Origin: a virus
Strand: one strand, 5' to 3'
Virus record (IMG/VR): IMGVR_UViG_3300042261_000275
Coordinates: 1-32,575 of that record
Length of the DNA stretch: 32,575 nucleotides
Shown here: positions 15,535-22,000 of the stretch, piece after piece
Layout of the letters: each line of letters begins with the position of its first letter
How positions within the stretch are numbered: position 1 is the stretch's first letter
Notes under the pieces: model-generated
The model's database searches: none
Seen by the model: only the letters and a program-made list of their open reading frames with translations
What the model was told of the DNA's origin: nothing
Made by a program: the position numbers and the translations under genes

Positions 15535-17283
15535 ATGGATGAAGCATTAAGATCAAGAGTGCTTGGTTATTTAAATGAAGAGCAGAATCAATTTAAAAAT
15601 GTATTCGACACCCAAACAAACGTAACTTCTCCACAAACGATAACGGTTGTTTCTTATGAGCCAGGAAATGATGGTAGAAATGTAGAAAAAATATCTGAAG
15701 AACCTACAAATTACTCTCAACCAGATATTGATAAAGAACTAAGACAAAAAATAATTGATAAAGCGACAGATTTACAAGCTTTTTGTAAGATTTTAGATGA
15801 TAAAATTATTTCAATTAATGCAGATATTAATACTAAGAAAACACAAATAGTTACTTTATCAACCGAAGCAAATAACGGTAACTGTTGGCCTGGTATTGCA
15901 TATAGCTCAACAACGGCTGGTGGATCTGTAGTATCACCAAGTGGAGTCACACAAAGTTATAGAACTACGACAACTGTTAATAACGATATTGAAAATATAA
16001 GAATATATCCAAATATGGCTGGTCCACAAGTTAATTACTCCGTGGAAAACCCATTTGAACCAGATTCGATTATTCGATTAACGTCTCCTTATTCTGGTTA
16101 TGGATACAGAAATCTTCAAGATACTGTTTTTTATAGGTATAAAGATGGATCTTTAACTGGATCACAAATAGATGGTAGCGGAACTAATATAGGAAATGGA
16201 AGATTTGATATATCTTCTACTCTAGCAGATCACAGTGCAAGAAGTGTAGGATCGTTTAGATATTATCCTGGTGCTGGGGTCGCACCTTATGCAACAGATA
16301 CTGGAGTGACTGGTGCAAGATGTGTTGCTATAGCAAGTAGTATTTCAACAATCTATAGTCAAATTTTAACTTTGAGAGTTCAAAGAGATTCCCTCAGATC
16401 TGATCTGAACACGATTAAGCAAAATAAAAGTGAAAAAGAAATAAGTGCCTGGGGAATTAATAGAACTTATAATGAAGTAACAACCAGACAAACTAGAAAT
16501 AGCAGTGCTATTGCCGCAGTTCAGGCATTTGATTCGTCTGATCTTGTTGGGGCAGAGGGTCTAGTATTGTTCTTGGATGTATCAAAACCAGAATCTTATT
16601 CTGGTGTTGGAACTGCCTGGAATGATATTAGTGGATATGGATTTACTGCCACTCTCTTACCAACAGTAAGTCCACCAGCATATGATTATAGGGATGGTGG
16701 ATCGTTTAAGTTTAATGGAACGAGTCATTATGCAGACACGATTGCCAGACCATCAACCAGTGTTCTTGGTGTTGGTAATACCTGGACAATGGAAGCCTGG
16801 TTTAAGGTTAATGGTCCACCATCAGATACAACTTTATTGAATACCATTGTTGACGTTAATGCATCTGGATCAACAAGTAATCTAATGGGAGTTAGTTTTG
16901 GAAATGGAGATATTTTTACTGGCATTGCAACAAATCGTTTGATTTATGCAAGTCGTTCTGGAACAAGTCAAGTTGTTGTTGGTTCTGCAGGAATTACAAC
17001 AGGATATTGGTATCACGGTGTTGTTGTTAGAAATGACACCTCAAATACAAAAATATACTTGAATGGTGTTGGAGTTGCTACTTATAGTGGCAATATTTCT
17101 TCTGGTACAACCAGCACGACATTTACAAGAATTGCACAATACACTGATACAACTGCTTATAGTAATGTAAATGTTGCCGTTGTTAAATTGTATCAAAAAT
17201 CATTTACTGATTCGGAGATACAAAACAAATTTATTTCTGGTAAAACTAGATTTTCTACTGGCATCGGCACACTTGTTTACTGA
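15535..17283 (+). CDS. structural protein with LamG/concanavalin-like lectin domain (582 aa)
   Basis: Residues 1-110 are helical with coiled coil (DKELRQKIIDKATDLQAFC, KILDDKIISINADINTKK). Residues 120-290 are Ser/Thr/Gly/Tyr-rich beta sequence and 290-340 a second helical coil. Residues 345-570 have the LamG-type jelly-roll pattern: GLVLFLDVSKPESYSG, TAWNDISGYGFTATL, GGSFKFNGTSHYAD, NTWTMEAWFKVNG, YWYHGVVVRNDTSNTKIYLN and VAVVKLYQKSFTDSEIQNKF. Such domains often bind glycans. With coiled coils as trimerisation stems it may be a receptor-binding or virion-decorating fiber. It is the last gene of the hub module and is followed at once by a sigma70 promoter. Adhesin role is inferred. Confidence 0.78.
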   Translation: MDEALRSRVLGYLNEEQNQFKNVFDTQTNVTSPQTITVVSYEPGNDGRNVEKISEEPTNYSQPDIDKELRQKIIDKATDLQAFCKILDDKIISINADINTKKTQIVTLSTEANNGNCWPGIAYSSTTAGGSVVSPSGVTQSYRTTTTVNNDIENIRIYPNMAGPQVNYSVENPFEPDSIIRLTSPYSGYGYRNLQDTVFYRYKDGSLTGSQIDGSGTNIGNGRFDISSTLADHSARSVGSFRYYPGAGVAPYATDTGVTGARCVAIASSISTIYSQILTLRVQRDSLRSDLNTIKQNKSEKEISAWGINRTYNEVTTRQTRNSSAIAAVQAFDSSDLVGAEGLVLFLDVSKPESYSGVGTAWNDISGYGFTATLLPTVSPPAYDYRDGGSFKFNGTSHYADTIARPSTSVLGVGNTWTMEAWFKVNGPPSDTTLLNTIVDVNASGSTSNLMGVSFGNGDIFTGIATNRLIYASRSGTSQVVVGSAGITTGYWYHGVVVRNDTSNTKIYLNGVGVATYSGNISSGTTSTTFTRIAQYTDTTAYSNVNVAVVKLYQKSFTDSEIQNKFISGKTRFSTGIGTLVY

Positions 17284-17289
17284 TAGGGG

Positions 17290-17318
17290 TTGACAGGGAA
17301 GACGAGACCCCCTATAAT
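17290..17318 (+). promoter_or_regulatory. consensus sigma70 promoter before small-gene/tRNA region
   Basis: TTGACA (17290-17295), 17-nt spacer, TATAAT (17313-17318): full consensus, start near 17325. The -10 sits between inverted arms ACCCCC (17307-17312) and GGGGGT (17321-17326). It likely drives the 69-aa gene, the Phd-like gene and the first tRNA. Confidence 0.9.
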
Positions 17319-17344
17319 ATGGGGGTAATCAACGGAACCACCTA

Positions 17345-17554
17345 ATGAGCATTGCACAAGAGACCGTTCAAGGCATTGTGATTGATGTATGCACCCGCAC
17401 CTTCCTTCTTCTGAGCGACCAGGGGAGTGAGCGTCTGGTAGAGTGCGATACTGTTCAGGAATTTATGAATGTGCTGGAGGTTGTGACTGCTCAACTGGAT
17501 CCTGAACAGATTGAGTATGCTGACCTTGCAATCTATGGTCAGGACAATAACTAA
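17345..17554 (+). CDS. small conserved hypothetical protein (69 aa)
   Basis: Function not recognised. MSIAQETVQGIVIDVCTRTF begins a beta-strand-rich half (FLLLSDQGSERLVECDTV), followed by a helix (VQEFMNVLEVVTAQL) and an acidic end (DPEQIEYADLAIYGQDNN). It is the first gene after a full-consensus promoter, so strong early expression is likely. Base composition is noticeably more G+C-rich than the fiber genes, resembling gp32 and the helicase. The next small ORF starts 12 nt after its stop. Confidence 0.8.
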   Translation: MSIAQETVQGIVIDVCTRTFLLLSDQGSERLVECDTVQEFMNVLEVVTAQLDPEQIEYADLAIYGQDNN

Positions 17555-17558
17555 ATAA
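17551..17558 (+). promoter_or_regulatory. T4-like late promoter box before the Phd-like gene
   Basis: CTAAATAA overlapping the preceding stop codon, 8 nt before the ATG at 17567. Same core as the boxes before gp54 and the long fiber. The start site would be close to or inside the ribosome site, so it may be only a stop-codon context; low confidence. Confidence 0.3.
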
Positions 17559-17566
17559 AGGACAAA

Positions 17567-17740
17567 ATGGAAGTTTTCACTGTGGAAGAGTTTCAAGAAA
17601 ACTTTGATCAACTTATGATAAGAGTTGAAAATGGGGAGCACTTGGGTATCATTGACGAAGAGGGAAAAGCATTCGTAATGATGCCAGCAGATGATGAACT
17701 TATACGAATACATACTGAGTTAAATAACGAGGCATCATAA
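17567..17740 (+). CDS. Phd/YefM antitoxin-like small protein (57 aa)
   Basis: The sequence MEVFTVEEFQENFDQLMIRV, then ENGEHLGIIDEEGKAFVMMP, matches the DNA-binding half of Phd/YefM-type antitoxins (pattern: T-V-x-E-x-x-x-N-F-x-x-L-x-x-R-V-E-N-G-E-x-x-x-I). The usual C-terminal toxin-binding tail is cut to a short charged segment (ADDELIRIHTELNNEAS), and no toxin-like gene is next to it. Possible roles are a phage regulator or an orphan that neutralises a host toxin; neither is shown. AGGAC lies shortly upstream of the ATG. The gene ends 9 nt before the first tRNA. Confidence 0.75.
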   Translation: MEVFTVEEFQENFDQLMIRVENGEHLGIIDEEGKAFVMMPADDELIRIHTELNNEAS

Positions 17741-17749
17741 AGCATAGGA

Positions 17750-17837
17750 GCGAGTGAGACTTGGTAGTCAGAGGAGTCTTATAAACTCTTTCCGCCAGAT
17801 TAGCGGCTTTGACCTGGTTCGAATCCAGGCACTCGTA
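17750..17837 (+). tRNA. atypical class II tRNA-like gene, loop anticodon UAU
   Basis: Acceptor GCGAGTG pairs with CACTCGT (first pair G-U), discriminator A. Anticodon stem GGAGT/ACTCT encloses loop CTTATAA, which by U33 position gives anticodon UAU (17780-17782). A long variable arm has stem CCGC/GCGG. T-arm CCTGG-TTCGAAT-CCAGG is perfect. The D arm is short: GAC/GTC with loop TTGGTA, one base after the acceptor and three before the anticodon stem, as if about four bases were lost relative to tRNA-Leu. Class II shape fits Leu, Ser or Tyr, but UAU is an Ile anticodon. It may be a decayed or recoded tRNA-Leu. CCA is not encoded. Confidence 0.65.
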
Positions 17838-17854
17838 TTACCTTAATCATACTT

Positions 17855-18472
17855 ATGGATTTCCTAAGATACTATTTTCTCGAAGATACATCAGTCTGTG
17901 ATCGTTTAATAGATTTTTTTAACGACTCTGGAGAAACTAAACCTGGAGTTTGTGGTGGATATGACGCCAAAAATACACCAGTAGTGGATACAAACGTAAA
18001 AGATTCTATTGATCTAGAACTTTATGCATATGAAGAAGACTGGCAATCCCAAAGAAATCAAAGTATGCCACAGGTTGTCATTGATTATCTTGATGAATTG
18101 CAAAAAGTCTGTGAACTTTACATACAACAATTTCCTTTTGTCGATAACTATGGTCCTTGGGGTCTTATCGAACCATTTAATCTTCAGTATTATAAACCTG
18201 GTGGAGGATTTAAGACATTTCATACGGAACGATTATCAAGCACAAGCAGGTATATACAAACACGTCATTTGGTATGGATGACATATTTAAATGACGTAAC
18301 AGATCAAGGAGAAACTGAGTTTTATCATCAGGGTTATAAAGTTAATCCAGAAAAAGGTAAAACCGTAATCTGGCCACCAGATTGGACTTATACTCATAGA
18401 GGTATTCCTTCTCCAACTCAGGAAAAATATATCATTACTGGATGGTATAATTTCTGGACTCCTGAAGAATAA
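17855..18472 (+). CDS. 2OG-Fe(II) oxygenase, prolyl-4-hydroxylase-like
   Basis: 205 aa. The C-terminal double-stranded beta-helix is clear: FNLQYYKPGGGFKTFHTE, RHLVWMTYLNDVTDQGETEF, GKTVIWPPDWTYTHRG and KYIITGWYNFW. Fe(II) ligands are H123, E125 (H-x-E instead of the common H-x-D) and H181, with K191 as the likely 2-oxoglutarate carboxylate binder. Such phage oxygenases are frequent in cyanomyoviruses; substrates are not known. It lies between two tRNA genes in a region of small accessory genes. Aspartate-to-glutamate exchange usually keeps iron binding but can change activity. Confidence 0.85.
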   Translation: MDFLRYYFLEDTSVCDRLIDFFNDSGETKPGVCGGYDAKNTPVVDTNVKDSIDLELYAYEEDWQSQRNQSMPQVVIDYLDELQKVCELYIQQFPFVDNYGPWGLIEPFNLQYYKPGGGFKTFHTERLSSTSRYIQTRHLVWMTYLNDVTDQGETEFYHQGYKVNPEKGKTVIWPPDWTYTHRGIPSPTQEKYIITGWYNFWTPEE

Positions 18473-18474
18473 TC

Positions 18475-18493
18475 TATTCGTTATTTGCGAATA
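18475..18493 (+). repeat. small hairpin before tRNA-Met
   Basis: TATTCG (18475-18480), 7-nt loop, CGAATA (18488-18493), just after the oxygenase stop and 6 nt before the tRNA. No T run follows, so it is not a standard terminator; it might guide RNA processing. Confidence 0.4.
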
Positions 18494-18499
18494 TCTAAT

Positions 18500-18572
18500 G
18501 CTGGTTTAGCTATCTGGTGAAAGCACCCGACTCATAATCGGACACAGGTGGGATCGTTCCCCACAACCAGCA
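18500..18572 (+). tRNA. tRNA with anticodon CAU (Met, or Ile2 if lysidine-modified)
   Basis: Acceptor GCTGGTT pairs fully with AACCAGC, discriminator A. D stem GCT/AGC, anticodon stem CCCGA/TCGGA (outer C-A mismatch), loop CTCATAA with anticodon CAT at 18533-18535, five-base variable loop. T stem GTGGG/CCCAC is perfect, but the T loop is ATCGTTC, lacking the usual TTC and A58. CCA is not encoded. Whether it is charged with Met or modified to read AUA cannot be told from this. Confidence 0.85.
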
Positions 18573-18573
18573 C

Positions 18574-18602
18574 TTGACCATTAAGACTCTAAGAGTTATA
18601 AT
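18574..18602 (+). promoter_or_regulatory. sigma70-type promoter for the UAA tRNA
   Basis: TTGACC (18574-18579), 17-nt spacer, TATAAT (18597-18602). The predicted start near 18609 is about 6 nt before the next tRNA, so this tRNA can be made separately from the upstream genes. The whole element lies in a palindrome centred at 18591. Confidence 0.8.
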
Positions 18603-18606
18603 GGTC
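18576..18606. repeat. 31-bp near-perfect palindrome covering a promoter
   Basis: Outer arms GACCATTA (18576-18583) and TAATGGTC (18599-18606), inner arms ACTCT (18586-18590) and AGAGT (18592-18596), all sharing the centre base 18591. Only one mismatched pair and one G-T position interrupt the dyad. It starts in the -35 box and ends just past the -10. Confidence 0.85.
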
Positions 18607-18614
18607 CCATCAAT

Positions 18615-18687
18615 GCCCGTGTAGCCCAGCGGAAGAGGCAAACGACTTAAAATCGTTCAAGCGACAGTTCGAATCTGTCCACGGGTA
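18615..18687 (+). tRNA. tRNA with anticodon UAA (Leu codon UUA) but short variable loop
   Basis: Acceptor GCCCGTG pairs with CACGGGT (first pair G-U), discriminator A. D stem GCC/GGC, anticodon stem AACGA/TCGTT, loop CTTAAAA with anticodon TAA at 18648-18650. The variable loop is only CAAGC, five bases. T arm GACAG-TTCGAAT-CTGTC is perfect. Overall a healthy class I tRNA, yet bacterial tRNA-Leu is normally class II with a long variable arm. CCA is not encoded. Isotype by anticodon is Leu; actual charging is uncertain. Confidence 0.88.
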
Positions 18688-18691
18688 TAAA

Positions 18692-18699
18692 AATAAATA
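18692..18699 (+). promoter_or_regulatory. T4-like late promoter box before the 100-aa gene
   Basis: AATAAATA just after the tRNA 3' end, 21 nt before the ATG at 18721, in A/T-rich sequence where chance matches are likelier. Confidence 0.35.
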
Positions 18700-18720
18700 T
18701 AAGATATCGGGCACAACCCT

Positions 18721-19023
18721 ATGTCTTATCGTATCGACACTGCATACTGCTGGTACAATAATGGCAGTATGATCGTGAAGATGTATTTTATCAATCACAT
18801 TCCTTTCACATTTGACGAACTTCCAGACGGGCACTTATATGATCAAGATCTTTGTAGATTAGCGGATAAAGAGAGATCTTTTGAACCAGAAGACCTATAT
18901 AGAAACTCTTTCTATTTGATCGATGAAGAGGTGCATCCTTGCTTTTTTCCAGTTGAGTTAGAGAACCCTGAGGATATGCCTGATGACATTATTGAATATG
19001 ATGAGGAAGATTTGGCGGGCTAA
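18721..19023 (+). CDS. hypothetical acidic protein (100 aa)
   Basis: Function not recognised. It starts MSYRIDTAYCWYNNGSMIVK, has a hydrophobic/aromatic middle (MYFINHIPFTFDELPDG) and ends strongly acidic (ENPEDMPDDIIEYDEEDLAG). Three Cys and many aromatic residues suggest a folded domain. Only a weak ribosome site (CGGG, about 10 nt upstream) is visible. It sits between the tRNAs and the long-fiber gene; its stop is next to the late-type box of the fiber. Confidence 0.65.
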   Translation: MSYRIDTAYCWYNNGSMIVKMYFINHIPFTFDELPDGHLYDQDLCRLADKERSFEPEDLYRNSFYLIDEEVHPCFFPVELENPEDMPDDIIEYDEEDLAG

Positions 19024-19027
19024 ATAA
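19020..19027 (+). promoter_or_regulatory. T4-like late promoter box for the 1789-aa fiber
   Basis: CTAAATAA overlapping the preceding stop, 31 nt before the fiber ATG. Same sequence as the gp54 box at 5344. Confidence 0.5.
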
Positions 19028-19058
19028 AACATAGAAATATTACCGTCGATATAATCCG

Positions 19059-22000
19059 ATGCCTCTTAATAGACTTGACAACTTTATCAAGAACACTGAT
19101 GGTCGCATCTTATATGTAAGCCCAAGTGATCTGAACGCTACAGATAGCATTAGTAATCAAGGAAACTCACTTTCTCAACCCTTTAAGACTATTCAAAGGG
19201 CACTCTTAGAAGCAGCGAGATTTTCTTATGTAAGAGGCAATGATAACGATATTACCGAAAAAACCACAATTCTGCTCCTTCCTGGTGAGCATATTGTTGA
19301 TAACAGACCTGGTTATGCAATCAAAAATGATGGTGGTGTAAAGGTTGTTGCACCAAACGGAGTTGTATATCCTGCCGAAAATGAATTATCATTAACACTT
19401 ACCTCAAACTTTGATCTTCTTCAAAGAGAAAACTATCTTTACAAGTTTAATAGTGTTAATGGTGGTGCAATTGTTCCTAGAGGAACTTCTATTGTTGGTC
19501 TAGACCTAAGAAAGACGAAAATCAGACCAAAATATGTCCCAAACCCAACTGATTCTTTAGTTCCTACAAGTGCGATCTTTAGAATTACTGGTGCTTGCTA
19601 TTTCTGGCAGTTTTCTATTTTTGATGGAGATGAAACTGGTCTAGTTTATACAGATAATGCAGACTTTTCGATCATTAACTCTGCAACTCCAACATTCTCT
19701 CACCACAAACTAACTTGTTTTGAATATGCAGACGGTGTTAATACCGTATCTGGATATGATCTCACAGACCTTGATATGTATTACAGCAAGGTCTCTAATG
19801 CATTTAATGCCGCATCTGGTAGAGATATTGACCAAAAGTATCCATCTTCTACTCTTGGATTTGCAAAACAGCGTCCAGAATGGGAAATTGTTGGTGCATT
19901 TGCAACAGACCCAGTTAATATTAGCAGTATTATCTCTGGTGACGGATATACACCTGGATCTATTATTACCGTAACAACATCCACTCCACACGGATTTAGT
20001 GCAGGAACTCCTATCAAAGTCAATGGAGTTTCAACATCAGACTATAATATTTCAACAAAAGTTCAGAGTGTTATCACCAGCACTCAATTTACTTATCTAT
20101 TACCTTTTGTAAGGGCAAATCTTCCAGCAACTCCTTCTCCCGCTGGAGCAACTGCAACAATTGAAACTGATACCGTAGGAGGTGCATCACCATACGTCTT
20201 CAACTGTTCACTCCGTTCTGTATGGGGTATGAACGGTATGCATGCCGATGGTGCAAAAGCATCAGGTTTCCGTTCGATGGTTGTTGCCCAGTTTACGGGT
20301 GTTTCTCTACAAAAAGATGATAGGGCATTTGTCAAGTATGACCCATCATCAAGAATCTATAAAGGGATTAGTCCAATCACCAAAGTAACAGGTGGTGATT
20401 TATCATCTGGTGCTACTTCTACTGATATTACTTCCGCATATCACCTAGATTCTGATGCGATTTATAGAAGTGGATGGGAAACAAGTCACATCAAACTATC
20501 AAATGATGCGTTTATTCAGGTTGTTTCGGTCTTTGCGATTGGATACAACAAACACTTTGATGCCGTAAATGGTGGTGACGCATCAATTACCAACTCAAAC
20601 TCAAACTTTGGTCAAATCTCACTCCACTCTCAAGGATTTAAAAAGGAAGCATTTGAAAAAGATAATCATTCTGTAATTACATCAATTATTGCTCCTAGGG
20701 CAATTACTGCATCTCAAATTGACATTGATTGGTTGGCTCTTGATGTTGGTCTGACAACTGCAGTTGGTATCTCCAGTCATCTTTATCTTTATGGATTTAC
20801 CGCACAAGATGACAAACCACCCACAATTATTCAAGGTTTCCGTGTAGGTGCAAATACAAGTGATAAACTATATCTTGCAACTGGTGTCGGTGGAACCGTA
20901 ACAGCAAATATTCATATGGTGGATGCAATTACACCATATGGAGCAACTTCTGTAGGATCTACAATTACCTATGGAACAAATACTGGCACAAAAACATATA
21001 AGGTAACCTCTGGACCTACAGACAATGTTCTAACATTAGGAACTGTTCCTCACGCTCTACAGACTGGGGAAACCGTAAGAATTTATAGTGATGATGGTGA
21101 TCTACCAGAAAATCTAAATCCAGAAACTGATTACTATGTAATTTACAACACTTCTACCACCATCAAACTTGCAGCATCTTCCACAAATGCCACACTTGGA
21201 AATGCAATTACAATTTATGGTGGAACAAATCTAACAATTCAAAGTAGAGTATCCGATAAATTATCTGGAGATTATGGTCATCCAGTTCAATATGATAGTT
21301 TGAGATCAAACTGGTTTGTCCACGTAAATCCAAACAACGAAATTTTTGATGCTTTCCGAACTTATGGTGTTTTTGGTCTTACTGCTAGATCAAACGTAAC
21401 TCAATTCAAGAGAATCAGTGATGGTAGATCTCTAGATGAAAAGATCTATAAGATGAGAGTCTTTATTCCTAAAGAACTTTCAAATGCAAAAGATCCTACC
21501 GCATCATTTGTTATTCAAGAATCCAGTAAGACTGGAATCAGAAGTGATAGTGATGCATCAATCAATGTTATTACTTCTGCAGATTTTGAATTTGATAGAA
21601 ATCCTAGATTCATTAGTTCTTGCACTTACAGTGGAACTACTGTTACTGTAACTTCTCAAAATCCACACGACTTGAGAGTTGGTGATACTGTAAGTGTTAA
21701 GTATGTCGCAAGTTCTAGTAATCCATCTGCAACAGATAACTTAGGATTTAACGGAAAATTTGTGATCACTGGAACACCAACAAATATGGTATTCCAGTAT
21801 TCTTCAACTGATACAAATAATGTCGTTCATACTCCAGGGACATTTACGAGCCCTGATACAAGTAGCAGAACAACTTTACTACCAAGATTTGTAAGAGTAG
21901 ATGCTCAAGATAACTTCTATGTCTATAGAAATGAAGTTATTAGTCCTTATATTAAAAACATTCAAGATGGTATTTACCACCTGTATGTTCTAAACTCTAA

